IMG/VR virus record: IMGVR_UViG_3300020469_000021
Span: 1 to 64,000 of that record
Source of the DNA: a virus
Strand: one strand, 5' to 3'
DNA length: 64,000 nucleotides
Both the position numbers and the translations under genes were made by a program. How positions within the stretch are numbered: the stretch's first letter is position 1; each line of letters starts with the position of its first letter. Under the pieces are notes generated by a model. It was not told where the DNA came from, made no database searches, and worked only from the letters and a program-made list of their open reading frames with translations. This document shows positions 33,233-41,403 of this stretch, piece after piece.

Positions 33233-33677
33233 GGATTACATAGAATATGTTTCACTAAAGAGAAAAGAGCTTGGCGGCCATGCAATTTGCCCTTTTGCAA
33301 AACCTTTTCTTGATAAAATTCAAATAATAGAATCGGCTGACATTTGGCAAGATGCGGTAAAGTGCATGAGCAATGAAGAACATCCAATGCTTTATTTATT
33401 GTATGCAGATAAAGATAAATATGATACAGATTGGCTAGATTGGTTTTGTTCCATTCATGAGAAATATTCTAGGAATAGAGATCTTTGGTTAATTTGGGAT
33501 CACCCCGACCAAATTAATAAAATTAATGGTATAAAAACCAGCAACAATGAATATGCAATTCTTTTCATACAACCTCTGTCGGAATTGAACAAATACGCAG
33601 ATCGATTAAGCAAGACAAATTACTATAGTTTTTGGGATAAAGACTATTACTTAAAAATTGTTAAAAATAGAAATTAA
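33225..33677 (+). CDS. Hypothetical protein with CPFAKPF motif (DUF1415-like, tentative)
   Basis: 150 aa. GGHAICPFAKPFLDKI near the start resembles the CPFA motif of DUF1415 proteins, which are of unknown function. Asp/Trp-rich middle (TDWLDWFCSIHEKYSRN). Last gene of the SpeD-like/ATE-like unit. Confidence 0.4.
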   Translation: MIEDYIEYVSLKRKELGGHAICPFAKPFLDKIQIIESADIWQDAVKCMSNEEHPMLYLLYADKDKYDTDWLDWFCSIHEKYSRNRDLWLIWDHPDQINKINGIKTSNNEYAILFIQPLSELNKYADRLSKTNYYSFWDKDYYLKIVKNRN

Positions 33678-33703
33678 ATACTTTAATTTTTTATAAGTTT
33701 GTG

Positions 33704-33709
33704 TATAAT
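33704..33709 (+). promoter_or_regulatory. TATAAT -10 element for 33718, preceded by GTG
   Basis: TGTG-TATAAT with the ATG nine bases downstream; no convincing -35. Same GTGTATAAT arrangement as at 11482 and 59683. The AT-rich inverted repeat just before (ATTAAA..TTTAAT plus T run, 33674-33692) may be a weak terminator. Confidence 0.45.
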
Positions 33710-33717
33710 AAATTGAT

Positions 33718-34386
33718 ATGAAAGAACTAGACTTTAGTCAAGAAATTAGGGCTCAGCTCAGAGATGCTGAAGGCACTGAAGAAGAATTAACGCAAGAAGC
33801 TTGGGCTGCCGAAGAAAATAAAGGCAAAAAACTTAACAAACCTTTTAGAACTCCCAAAGGCCCAAAGAAATTTTCTGTATATGTCAAAAATGAAAAAGGC
33901 AACGTAGTTAAAGTTAATTTTGGCGATCCAAACATGGAGATAAAACGTGATAGCCCTGAGCGCAGAAAAAGCTTCCGAGCTAGGCATAATTGTGACAATC
34001 CCGGCCCCAAAACTAAAGCTCGTTATTGGAGCTGTAAAATGTGGAGCAAAAATAGTGTAAAGAAAGTAACAAAAGGAGAAGAAGATCACGAAGATGAAAT
34101 GGTTGAATTTCTTGATGAGTCAGATGCTAAAGGCAAAGGCTTGTGGCATAACATTCGAGAAAAAAAGAAAAGGGAAGGCAAGAATTACAGACCTGCAAAA
34201 CCCGGAGACAAAGATTATCCAGATCCCAAATCTTTAAAAAAAGCTCAAGAATCCTCAAAGAAAAAGAAAAAGAAAGAGAAGTCTAAGGCTGAACACGAGG
34301 GAGGTTACCCACCTAATTGCAAACCGGGTTATATGGAAAAAGATGGGCAGTGCGTCCCTAAACCTTCTGCAGATAGCAAAAAGTAA
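33718..34386 (+). CDS. Virion-associated protein with conserved RRKSFRARHNC motif (DUF5872-like)
   Basis: 222 aa, very basic and partly disordered. FSVYVKNEKGNVVKVNFGDP and MEIKRDSPERRKSFRARHNC, then KARYWSCKMWSK, form a block seen in the head-core or vertex-linked proteins of many myoviruses. KGKGLWHNIREKKKREGKNY and a second Cys-containing segment near the end (NCKPGYMEKDGQCVP) follow. Structural role likely; good evidence that the window is phage DNA. Confidence 0.65.
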   Translation: MKELDFSQEIRAQLRDAEGTEEELTQEAWAAEENKGKKLNKPFRTPKGPKKFSVYVKNEKGNVVKVNFGDPNMEIKRDSPERRKSFRARHNCDNPGPKTKARYWSCKMWSKNSVKKVTKGEEDHEDEMVEFLDESDAKGKGLWHNIREKKKREGKNYRPAKPGDKDYPDPKSLKKAQESSKKKKKKEKSKAEHEGGYPPNCKPGYMEKDGQCVPKPSADSKK

Positions 34387-34392
34387 ACTTTT

Positions 34393-34758
34393 GTGCAGAA
34401 AAAAAACACTATTTTTTGCGATATTGACGGCACTCTATTTAAGTATAGAAAATTTGAGACTTATTTAAGTTCCAAACCACAGCTTTTATTTGGGGTCAAA
34501 AAAAAATTAGATTATTGGCGCGAGTGCGGACATATGATTATATTAACTACCGCTCGTCCAGAATATTTGAGAGATCACACAATTCAAGAGCTTGCTGAAC
34601 ACAATCTTCCTTATGATAGGCTTATAATGGAAATTGAAAGAGGCCCAAGATTTTTAATCAATGATATGGATCCTGCAAAGCCCGGAGCTAGGGCAATAGG
34701 AATAGATCTTCAAAGAGATGAGGGTTTGGGTTCAATTCAGTGGCCTAAAGGTATGTAA
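34393..34758 (+). CDS. HAD-like phosphatase, 121 aa
   Basis: GTG start. FCDIDGTLFK is the DxDGT nucleophile motif, ILTTARPEY carries the motif II Thr, and FLINDMDP the terminal acidic residues. Small capless HAD enzymes of this type in phages dephosphorylate sugars or nucleotides, or polynucleotide 3' ends. Six bases after the virion protein. Confidence 0.65.
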   Translation: MQKKNTIFCDIDGTLFKYRKFETYLSSKPQLLFGVKKKLDYWRECGHMIILTTARPEYLRDHTIQELAEHNLPYDRLIMEIERGPRFLINDMDPAKPGARAIGIDLQRDEGLGSIQWPKGM

Positions 34759-34837
34759 TCTCTTAAATTACTTTTTTGTGTAAATATCTCCGATTATATT
34801 TTATAATAAATTATATTAACATTTAATTAAATTTAAA

Positions 34838-34976
34838 ATGACAGACAAATCTAAATCTAAAACAAAAACAGAAGCTCCCGCAGAGGAAGTGAAAGTTACT
34901 TCTCCAGAAGCTGGAGTCCAAAAGCCTGTTTCTACGCCTGCAAAAGGGCAAAGACTTAAAGGTCGCTGGGTTTAAG
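34838..34976 (+). pseudogene. Small gene with a one-base frame break
   Basis: ATG at 34838 opens a Lys/Glu/Pro-rich frame (MTDKSKSKTKTEAPAEEVKV) that, read straight on, ends at 34960 with a Cys-rich tail of odd composition. Skipping one A in the five-A run at 34920-34924 continues as KPVSTPAKGQRLKGRWV to a stop at 34974-34976, matching the composition of the first part. Either a sequencing/assembly indel, a frameshift or a dead gene. Confidence 0.4.
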
Positions 34977-34993
34977 AACACAATATATTATCC

Positions 34994-35022
34994 TTGACTT
35001 TTTTCTTGGATTGTGTTAATAT
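34994..35022 (+). promoter_or_regulatory. Leaderless-type promoter for 35030, extended -10
   Basis: TTGACT (34994-34999), 17-base spacer, TGt-TAATAT (35017-35022); the ATG follows eight bases after the -10. Confidence 0.8.
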
Positions 35023-35029
35023 AGTTTAT

Positions 35030-35272
35030 ATGACTATAGCTGTTTCTGTTTGTGAAGAATTCTCTAGCGACATTTGTGTGTCGACTATTATGTATCAAGC
35101 CGAAAGCGACGCTCAAACTCAATGCGAAGAGATTAAATGTAAGCTAGGCATCAGCTATTTGACTGCGTTAATAGAAAGAATGGCTCAAATTGGCTATTGC
35201 TGCACTCAGGTTCAAAAAGATTTGCGGCTTGATAGTTGCACAGTTTGGTTCGAACCGATTAGTATAAAATGA
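35030..35272 (+). CDS. Hypothetical Cys-rich protein, 80 aa
   Basis: Six Cys residues (VCEEFSSDICVS, QCEEIKCKLG, YCCTQV) spread over a predicted helix-strand fold. Start set by the promoter. Four-base overlap with the next gene. Confidence 0.5.
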   Translation: MTIAVSVCEEFSSDICVSTIMYQAESDAQTQCEEIKCKLGISYLTALIERMAQIGYCCTQVQKDLRLDSCTVWFEPISIK

Positions 35273-35463
35273 AATCAAAACCTAAACAAAAAAAATCAGA
35301 GAAACAAATTGTTAGAGATTTTAACAGTAAATATAATACTCAGGCAGGAAAAGGAGACCAACCTCGAAACATTTTTTCGGAGCAGTACAGGGAAAATTTT
35401 GATTCAATCTTTTGCAAAAATTCAAAAACCAAAAAAAATATTCGACATAGGAATAAGTTATAG
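35269..35463 (+). CDS. Small basic protein with AGKGDQPRN motif, 64 aa
   Basis: The segment TQAGKGDQPRNIFSEQYREN is a motif of short phage proteins of unknown function often found near replication genes. Strong positive charge. Confidence 0.5.
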   Translation: MKSKPKQKKSEKQIVRDFNSKYNTQAGKGDQPRNIFSEQYRENFDSIFCKNSKTKKNIRHRNKL

Positions 35464-35630
35464 TGGACGATAGACAAAAGAAATATGCCCTAACAGAATC
35501 GGGAAAAAAAGCTCTTACGCGCGCGCGTAAGAAATATGATGAAGAAAATTTAGAAAAACGGAGGCAGCAAAAACGAGACTATATGCGAAAAAAAAGACTT
35601 GAAAATCCAAGTTATTGTAAGTGGAAATAA
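35463..35630 (+). CDS. Basic helical protein, 55 aa
   Basis: GTG start sharing a base with the upstream stop. KRRQQKRDYMRKKR indicates nucleic-acid binding; family unknown. Contains the GC-rich self-complementary ACGCGCGCGT (35518-35527). Confidence 0.4.
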   Translation: MDDRQKKYALTESGKKALTRARKKYDEENLEKRRQQKRDYMRKKRLENPSYCKWK

Positions 35631-35636
35631 ACATTA

Positions 35637-36557
35637 ATGAAGTTTTTTATTTACAAGGAAAATTTAAATTTCTGCGCAGAAAATGCCGCCCAAAAATATG
35701 CAAAAGAGATTATTGAAGCTTTAAAAAACACGACCCACGAAGAAACTTTAGACCCACTAGAAGCAAAAGTTTTTTTTACAAATATTTCTAACGAAAGAAA
35801 TTATGAAAAATTTACCTCTTCAGGTTTTGGAGAATTAAAGCCGATCAATTATTTAAAAATTTGCCAAAAAGTTGTTTCATCAAAATATTTAGAACTTGGC
35901 CCGCATTTCACTTTTTTTCATCGGCTAGATAACAAAGATTATTACCCCGTATTAAACCACAAAAATGTAGTCAATATCCCTTATCATAATCCAAATTTTC
36001 AGCCTCTTAAGGATTTTATCATATCTCCCCCTGCGATAAAAAAAGTTTCTTTTAATGATAGTCTACTAAAGCGTTTTCTGCTTTCTTTTAAAGGCCACTG
36101 GGGAATAAGAAGTATTAAAGGGCGAGATCACAGGTGGGGCTGTCTAGATAAAATCTCTAAGTTAAATAACGATCACATTATAATTATAGATAGCAAAGAT
36201 GACCGACATAATTATATTGATTTAATGAGTAATTCTCTCTTTTCTTTAATTACCGAGGGAGATGAACCTTGGTCCTACAGATTAAGCGAAGCTATATGTG
36301 CTGGATCAATTCCTGTGTTATTGGAAAAAGATTGGCACAACCTTCCATATAGTAACATCATAAATTATGATAATTTTATTATAAAAATAAATTATTTAAA
36401 TCCAGAAATGGTATACAGTGCAATTATGAACTGTTCTCTGGAAGAGATATCTACAAAAATTAAATACATGAAATCGATTAGACATTTATTTTCGTCAAGA
36501 AGAGATCAAATGCAATTGCTCTTAGATTTTTATGAAAAATATCAAGATAATGCTTGA
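35637..36557 (+). CDS. Exostosin-like glycosyltransferase (GT47 type)
   Basis: 306 aa. The C-terminal block SLFSLITEGDEPWSYRLSEA / ICAGSIPVLLEKDWHNLP is the donor-binding signature of exostosin/GT47 proteins. The N-terminal half is less conserved. GT47 enzymes are mostly eukaryotic and build heparan or plant wall glycans, and also occur in giant viruses. The stop TGA (36555-36557) lies inside the next -35 box. Confidence 0.65.
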   Translation: MKFFIYKENLNFCAENAAQKYAKEIIEALKNTTHEETLDPLEAKVFFTNISNERNYEKFTSSGFGELKPINYLKICQKVVSSKYLELGPHFTFFHRLDNKDYYPVLNHKNVVNIPYHNPNFQPLKDFIISPPAIKKVSFNDSLLKRFLLSFKGHWGIRSIKGRDHRWGCLDKISKLNNDHIIIIDSKDDRHNYIDLMSNSLFSLITEGDEPWSYRLSEAICAGSIPVLLEKDWHNLPYSNIINYDNFIIKINYLNPEMVYSAIMNCSLEEISTKIKYMKSIRHLFSSRRDQMQLLLDFYEKYQDNA

Positions 36558-36582
36558 CAGAAGATTGTTTTTTTGTTAATCT
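36554..36582 (+). promoter_or_regulatory. Promoter for 36600, extended -10
   Basis: TTGACA (36554-36559), 17-base spacer, TGt-TAATCT (36577-36582). Leader about 11 bases. Confidence 0.75.
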
Positions 36583-36599
36583 TTTACTAAATAGTAAAA

Positions 36600-37424
36600 A
36601 TGATATTAGTAACTGGCCATAAAGGATATATAGGGAGTCACCTATACAAAAAAGTTAAAATGCTAGGTAAACCTGTAGTAGGAATTGACTTAAAAGATGG
36701 AGAAGATTTGAATGAACGATTGCCTGATGGCGATTTTGATTTTGTATTTCATTTTGCGGCGCTTCCTAGAGTTGAAATGTCTGTGGAATCACCGAGCTAT
36801 ACTTTAAAGCAAAATGTTCTATCTACTTCTAGACTTCTAGAGTGGAGTAAAGACCATGGGGTAAAAAGGTTTATTTTTTCTTCTTCTTCTGCAATCATGG
36901 GGCATGGAGACGGAGTTCCCTTATCTCCCTACGGACTACATAAACGAATGTCAGAGATGGAGTGTGAGCTTTATTCTCGCATATATGATCTTGACACAGT
37001 TTGCTTGAGATATTTTAACGCGTATTCTGAAGATCAGCCATATGGAGGAGCTTATACTACTGCAATTGCAGCTTGGATGGAAAAAATAAGGAGTTGTGAT
37101 CAATTAAGAATGGACGGAGACGGAGAACAGACCAGAGACTTAGTTCATGTTGAGGATATTGTATCTGCTAATATTTTTGTGATGAACAGTGAGCAAAAAT
37201 TTAATGGAAAATATTTCAATGTCGGATCTGGAGAAGCTGTATCAATGAACTATATCAAAAACTATATTGACGAGTACAATAAAGGCGTTTCTTGGAAATA
37301 TGCTTTAGCGAGAAAAGGTGATGCGAGAAATACTCTTGCAGACATATCAGAACTAAAAGCTTTAGGATGGGAACCAAAGGTAAGTATTGAAGAAGGGTTA
37401 AAGAGGTGTTTTAATGCGAGTTAG
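36600..37424 (+). CDS. NAD-dependent nucleotide-sugar epimerase/dehydratase
   Basis: 274 aa, extended SDR family: ILVTGHKGYIGSHL (GxxGxxG for NAD), FVFHFAALPRV, the catalytic SSSS...SPYGLHK (Tyr-x-x-x-Lys), RYFNAY and TRDLVHVEDI, as in UDP-glucose 4-epimerase. Shorter than GalE (about 330). It probably supplies a nucleotide sugar to the glycosyltransferases here. Confidence 0.8.
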   Translation: MILVTGHKGYIGSHLYKKVKMLGKPVVGIDLKDGEDLNERLPDGDFDFVFHFAALPRVEMSVESPSYTLKQNVLSTSRLLEWSKDHGVKRFIFSSSSAIMGHGDGVPLSPYGLHKRMSEMECELYSRIYDLDTVCLRYFNAYSEDQPYGGAYTTAIAAWMEKIRSCDQLRMDGDGEQTRDLVHVEDIVSANIFVMNSEQKFNGKYFNVGSGEAVSMNYIKNYIDEYNKGVSWKYALARKGDARNTLADISELKALGWEPKVSIEEGLKRCFNAS

Positions 37425-37590
37425 ACAGCGTAGAGAGCCTACCCCATGCGAGCAGTACTCAGTTAATATTAACAAAGAAGATTTGATTAATATCTATGTT
37501 AAAGAATGGGTATTGAAATGGTGCAAGAAATATCACCCAGAAGCTTTTGATGAAGCAGAAAAATTTGTCAAAAATAATCTTGACAATTAA
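37414..37590 (+). CDS. Hypothetical protein, 58 aa
   Basis: Overlaps the epimerase end by 11 bases. Lys/Glu-rich with WVLKWCKKYHPEAFDEAEKF. The last codons contain the -35 of the next promoter. Confidence 0.45.
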   Translation: MRVRQRREPTPCEQYSVNINKEDLINIYVKEWVLKWCKKYHPEAFDEAEKFVKNNLDN

Positions 37591-37608
37591 ATTTTTTTGT
37601 GCTAATAT
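37580..37608 (+). promoter_or_regulatory. Leaderless-type promoter for 37618, extended -10
   Basis: TTGACA (37580-37585), 17-base spacer, TGc-TAATAT (37603-37608); the GTG start follows ten bases after the -10. Confidence 0.8.
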
Positions 37609-37617
37609 TTAAGAATA

Positions 37618-37899
37618 GTGAAAATTAAAAGATCTTTAAAATACGCAAAATTTGAATGGGATGATGAAAATAAAACATTCACCATCACCCAAGCAGACGG
37701 CAGTAAAGTTTGCTTAAATAAAGTTTACGCTTTTTCTTTCATGCGCTTTGTTACAAGTATGGCGCAGAGGAATTGGTTTCGCAAGACAGAAAAAACCCAA
37801 ATAAAACAAAATCATTTAAATAGCTTAGCCGAAAGCGGTCAATTCGTTTTTGATGAAGCTTTAAACGTTAATCAAATATTAGAAAACAATGAAGGCTAA
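37618..37899 (+). CDS. Hypothetical protein, 93 aa
   Basis: GTG start. Beta-rich N-terminus (YAKFEWDDENKTFTITQADG) and a helical second half. Not recognised. Overlaps the ParB-like gene by 11 bases. Confidence 0.5.
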   Translation: MKIKRSLKYAKFEWDDENKTFTITQADGSKVCLNKVYAFSFMRFVTSMAQRNWFRKTEKTQIKQNHLNSLAESGQFVFDEALNVNQILENNEG

Positions 37900-39025
37900 A
37901 GTTAAAACCACCAATAAAATTAATTCAAATTCAAAAATGATTACAGAAGCCGCAAGAAAACAATCTTCACCATATTTTGAAATGGTAGACGGCAATCTTA
38001 AGCCTGTTCACCGCTTTATATCTTCTTATTATGACCCAGTGCCTGTCTATGTTAATATTAATGGCGAAGAAGCGAAGCATATTTTAGAATATTTCAATGG
38101 TTCCAACCGAATCCTTAGAAAAGCTTTTATAGAAGGACATGCTAGGGCAATGGAGAGAGGGGAATGGAAGTCTGGAAACGATTGTTTAATGTTTACTGAA
38201 GACGGAACTCGTATTAATGGGGAGCACAGACTTACAGCGCTCGTTTTATATGCAGAACGAATGAACCCTAATAATCTTGCTGAAACTTCAGTCCCCTTTC
38301 TTGTTTTGACAGGTCAACCGCCAGAAATGGCAGATATCGTAGATGGTGGGGCGTCAAGATCCCTAGTAGACACCGCAGTTATTAATGGGACTATCAAGAA
38401 AGGGGATACAGTCAGCGCAAAAGCGCTTAAACTTATATATAATTCATTTATAAAAACTAATAGTGGAGAAGGCTTCAATAAGGGCTTATGCACCAAAAAA
38501 GAAGCCCAAGAAATTATGGAAAGAGATTTTCCGTCAGAGCCAAGTAAAACTTATGGTCAAGTAGCGAGAGAAGCGGTTGATATCATAAACCATCAAGACA
38601 AAACGAGACCTCTTTTTGATGGACATCATGTGGCTCTTTTCCAATATATGGAATACTATCCCGAGCAAGCGAAAACTCTCTGGCAAATGCTTACTTCGGA
38701 CGCTGACGGTCTTATCGATCTTCAAAAAGAAGGGGTCAATATTGCAATGCAAGGAGAAGATTGCCCAGATGAAAATGTTGTAGTAGGTAAATTTCGAGAA
38801 GTGTCAAGAGTAAGATATTCTGATAAAATCAAGAGAAAACGAGGGTCAAAATCTCACGGTGGCGGAGCTTTTAGCGGGTTTTATCGAGAAATGTTGTTTG
38901 TTATACAGTGCTATCACAATAAAACTCGAGTATCGCGCCTTAGAGAAAGGTGCTTAGTCACAGAGCAAGAATACAAAGAAAGAGGAAAGGCTAAGACAAA
39001 CTTTCATTGGGGGCTTTTGAAATAA
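37889..39025 (+). CDS. ParB/Srx-like fold protein, 378 aa
   Basis: HARAMERGEWKSGNDCLMFT and then DGTRINGEHRLTALVLYAER reproduce the ParB-like nuclease-domain pattern (GxWxxxxxxIxFxxDGxLxxGQHRLxA). VDGGASRSLVDTAV follows, as in many phage members. The remaining two thirds are helical with a basic patch KIKRKRGSKSHGG. Such phage proteins are of unknown role; DNA binding or modification is possible. Confidence 0.55.
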   Translation: MKAKVKTTNKINSNSKMITEAARKQSSPYFEMVDGNLKPVHRFISSYYDPVPVYVNINGEEAKHILEYFNGSNRILRKAFIEGHARAMERGEWKSGNDCLMFTEDGTRINGEHRLTALVLYAERMNPNNLAETSVPFLVLTGQPPEMADIVDGGASRSLVDTAVINGTIKKGDTVSAKALKLIYNSFIKTNSGEGFNKGLCTKKEAQEIMERDFPSEPSKTYGQVAREAVDIINHQDKTRPLFDGHHVALFQYMEYYPEQAKTLWQMLTSDADGLIDLQKEGVNIAMQGEDCPDENVVVGKFREVSRVRYSDKIKRKRGSKSHGGGAFSGFYREMLFVIQCYHNKTRVSRLRERCLVTEQEYKERGKAKTNFHWGLLK

Positions 39026-39029
39026 TTTT

Positions 39030-39311
39030 ATGAAAAGCATTAAAGCATCATTCGTTACAGGTTCTAGAGAAAAACTAATTGGTCAAACAGAAGAATTTAT
39101 TTCTACCCCAACTAGCCAATCCAAATTAGCATTAAATAGCGAAGACATCGTTTTTGCGACAGATTTTTTAGAATTTTTTTACAAGGACAGTGATTCTCCT
39201 GTAGAAGAAGGCGATCCCATAGGTTTTGAAATGGATATTGGTAAAGAGGTAGAACTAGTTCTTTTTGACAATATCTACTGGAATCCTCAATATGATGAAT
39301 ACGAGGTTTGA
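39030..39311 (+). CDS. Hypothetical acidic protein, 93 aa
   Basis: Not recognised; alternating strands with an acidic end (NIYWNPQYDEYEV). Four bases after the ParB-like gene. Confidence 0.45.
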   Translation: MKSIKASFVTGSREKLIGQTEEFISTPTSQSKLALNSEDIVFATDFLEFFYKDSDSPVEEGDPIGFEMDIGKEVELVLFDNIYWNPQYDEYEV

Positions 39312-39322
39312 AATTCACTTAA

Positions 39323-39736
39323 ATGGGATTTACTTTAGTTACCGCAGAGAGCCAAGAAGAGTTTAATATAAACTTTTTTGAGTGGAGGCCTTTACTCTTA
39401 TTAGGAGAAGCTTATGGATGGAATCCTGCTGGGACTCTTATGGATGTAGATGAATCTTGGGATGGCTCTTATCTTAGCAATGATGGCCAAAAAATAACTG
39501 AAGAAGATTCTGAAAAACTAGCAAAGGCCATCGAAGTTGCCTATGAAGACGTTCCTGCCGAACAAATTACAGATTTTTTTAAACATTTCGGAGAAACTGA
39601 TGACGGCTATGAAGATTACTACGATGCGCTTCATAATAAAGACCACAATACATTAATGATGCACTTTAGCGGTAATAAAACTTTTTTGTCAAAATTTATA
39701 ATTTTCCTAAAAAAAGGAGAAATTTTCATTCATTAA
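39323..39736 (+). CDS. Hypothetical protein, 137 aa
   Basis: The pattern FEWRPLLLLGEAYGWNPAGT then SNDGQKITEEDSEKLAKAI recurs in small bacterial and phage proteins of unknown function. Acidic overall. Upstream of the ECF sigma gene by three bases. Confidence 0.5.
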   Translation: MGFTLVTAESQEEFNINFFEWRPLLLLGEAYGWNPAGTLMDVDESWDGSYLSNDGQKITEEDSEKLAKAIEVAYEDVPAEQITDFFKHFGETDDGYEDYYDALHNKDHNTLMMHFSGNKTFLSKFIIFLKKGEIFIH

Positions 39737-39739
39737 TTT

Positions 39740-40270
39740 ATGACGAAATTAGCTGAAAATTGCTATTTCAAAAATATGTCTGATAATCAGGCTAAGATAA
39801 AAAATTTTGTATCCTCAATACATTATTACTCTGATGAAGTTGGTGATATCCTACAAGAGACTAACCTTACTCTTCTCAAAAAACGTGACGATTTTGATAG
39901 TTCGAGAGACTTTTTGCCTTGGGCTTTTTCTATAGCTCGCTTTACGCTCATGGCTTTTAAAAAAAAGAGAGCTAGGCATTTAAGTAAAGTTTCTTACGGA
40001 GCAGAATCTCTTTATGAATTTCTCGTAGATGAAAATGTCGGAGATAAAGTTTTGCACGAAATAGAACAGGAAAGAATCTATTTAATACAAATAATCAGAT
40101 CCAAACTTGGCTCAAAATATTTAATCTTTTTCGATAAAATGCTTGATGGTAAAAGCCCCAAACAAATGTCAAAAGAAACCGGCTATTCGATGCGGGATAT
40201 ATATAGTTATAGGCGCAGGACTGTTAATAAAGCTAAAAAAATTCTGAGTAAATACAATGAATCCAAATAA
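39740..40270 (+). CDS. ECF sigma factor of the Rhodopirellula/Verrucomicrobium type
   Basis: 176 aa. Region 2: [20 protein letters not shown] and [20 protein letters not shown]; region 4: [20 protein letters not shown] / [14 protein letters not shown]. The DxLQExNLxLxxKxxxFDxxxxFxxWAxxIAR spacing is that of the ECF group common in Planctomycetota and Verrucomicrobiota. It may redirect host polymerase or come from the host. Overlaps IF-1 by 14 bases, tying transcription and translation factors in one unit. Confidence 0.75.
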   Translation: MTKLAENCYFKNMSDNQAKIKNFVSSIHYYSDEVGDILQETNLTLLKKRDDFDSSRDFLPWAFSIARFTLMAFKKKRARHLSKVSYGAESLYEFLVDENVGDKVLHEIEQERIYLIQIIRSKLGSKYLIFFDKMLDGKSPKQMSKETGYSMRDIYSYRRRTVNKAKKILSKYNESK

Positions 40271-40541
40271 AAAAAATCAAGGAATGGTAGAAGTTGAAGG
40301 TAAAATAACAGCAGTTTTACCAAGTACCATGTTTCGCGCAGAGCTCGAAAATGGCCACGAAGTTTTAGCTCATATATCTGGAAAACTCAGAAAACATTTT
40401 ATTAAAATTACCGTTGGTGATATTGTCAAAATGGAAATGAGTCCGTTAGATTTAAGCAAGGCCAGAATTACATACAGGCTTAAAAATTCTTCTTCAAATA
40501 AGCAAGCCCCTAAAAGAAGTTTCGGCCCCAAAAAAAGATAA
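40257..40541 (+). CDS. infA: Translation initiation factor IF-1
   Basis: 94 aa. S1/OB-fold with [40 protein letters not shown] and [20 protein letters not shown], a full-length match to bacterial IF-1 (usually 72 aa) plus a short N-terminal and a basic C-terminal extension ([13 protein letters not shown]). IF-1 binds the 30S A site and helps to select start codons. A phage-encoded copy could alter initiation on the leaderless transcripts predicted in this window. One base before the next gene. Confidence 0.9.
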   Translation: MNPNKKNQGMVEVEGKITAVLPSTMFRAELENGHEVLAHISGKLRKHFIKITVGDIVKMEMSPLDLSKARITYRLKNSSSNKQAPKRSFGPKKR

Positions 40542-40542
40542 A

Positions 40543-41403
40543 ATGATTCCAAAAATTATTCATCAAAGTCAAAAAAACGAAGACTCGATAACTCAAGAGG
40601 AAAATTGTTATCGCAAACTTTTGCAAGAAAAAAATGCTGGTTTTGAATATAAGTTCTGGTCAGACGAAGATAATTTTAATTTAATTAAAGATCACTACAA
40701 CTGGTTTCTCCCCACATATAATTCTTATAAATGGCCAGTGCAAAAAGCTGATGCTTGTAGATATTTTTACTTACATCGCTATGGAGGAATTTATTTAGAC
40801 TTAGATATGGAGCCAATTCAGCCTATTGCTAAAATGATCAATTTTCTAGACAAAGGAGTCATTCAACCACTCGATAGATCTGGCGCAGGAGCTAAATCAG
40901 TATTTCTTTTTGAAGAATATCCTAATGCTTTTTTTATGCAAAAAACAATTTTTAACGGAGCTATGGTTTCTTCAAAAGGCGATCCATTTTGGCCTTTCGT
41001 TCATTTTTATTTGCAAGCTTACCAATTTTTGCAAGAAAAAAAATTAAACGCAAACTCCCATGTTAACTCAAAGACCCAGAATGTATTAAGAACTACAGGC
41101 CCAAGATTCTTAAGAGAAGCGTATGTAAAATATAAAAACGTGACAGAAGGCTTACCAACTGGCAATGGAGTTAATGTATTCCCTTGGTTTTGCATTAATC
41201 TACCTAGAGTTCCAAGTGTTGATAAAGAAAATCCTTGGGTAGTTTACGATAGTTTTCATCCAAAAAATTTAAGTAAAGTTGATAACGACAATCCAGCTTC
41301 TTCAGTTTGGTCAAGATTTTTACCCTTTACTGCCAAAGCAGAAGATTACCCAAATACTTTTTTTATCCACCAAAGCCTACAGACATGGCATAAAGATTTA
41401 TGA
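40543..41403 (+). CDS. GT32 (OCH1-like) glycosyltransferase
   Basis: 286 aa. Starts MIPKIIHQSQ; the donor site ADACRYFYLHRYGGIYLDLD has the DxD preceded by RYxxLxxYGGIY, the hallmark of GT32. The later region INLPRVPSVDKENPW and a terminal FIHQSLQTWHKDL fit the fold. Acts on surface glycans. ATGA overlap with the next gene. Confidence 0.8.
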   Translation: MIPKIIHQSQKNEDSITQEENCYRKLLQEKNAGFEYKFWSDEDNFNLIKDHYNWFLPTYNSYKWPVQKADACRYFYLHRYGGIYLDLDMEPIQPIAKMINFLDKGVIQPLDRSGAGAKSVFLFEEYPNAFFMQKTIFNGAMVSSKGDPFWPFVHFYLQAYQFLQEKKLNANSHVNSKTQNVLRTTGPRFLREAYVKYKNVTEGLPTGNGVNVFPWFCINLPRVPSVDKENPWVVYDSFHPKNLSKVDNDNPASSVWSRFLPFTAKAEDYPNTFFIHQSLQTWHKDL

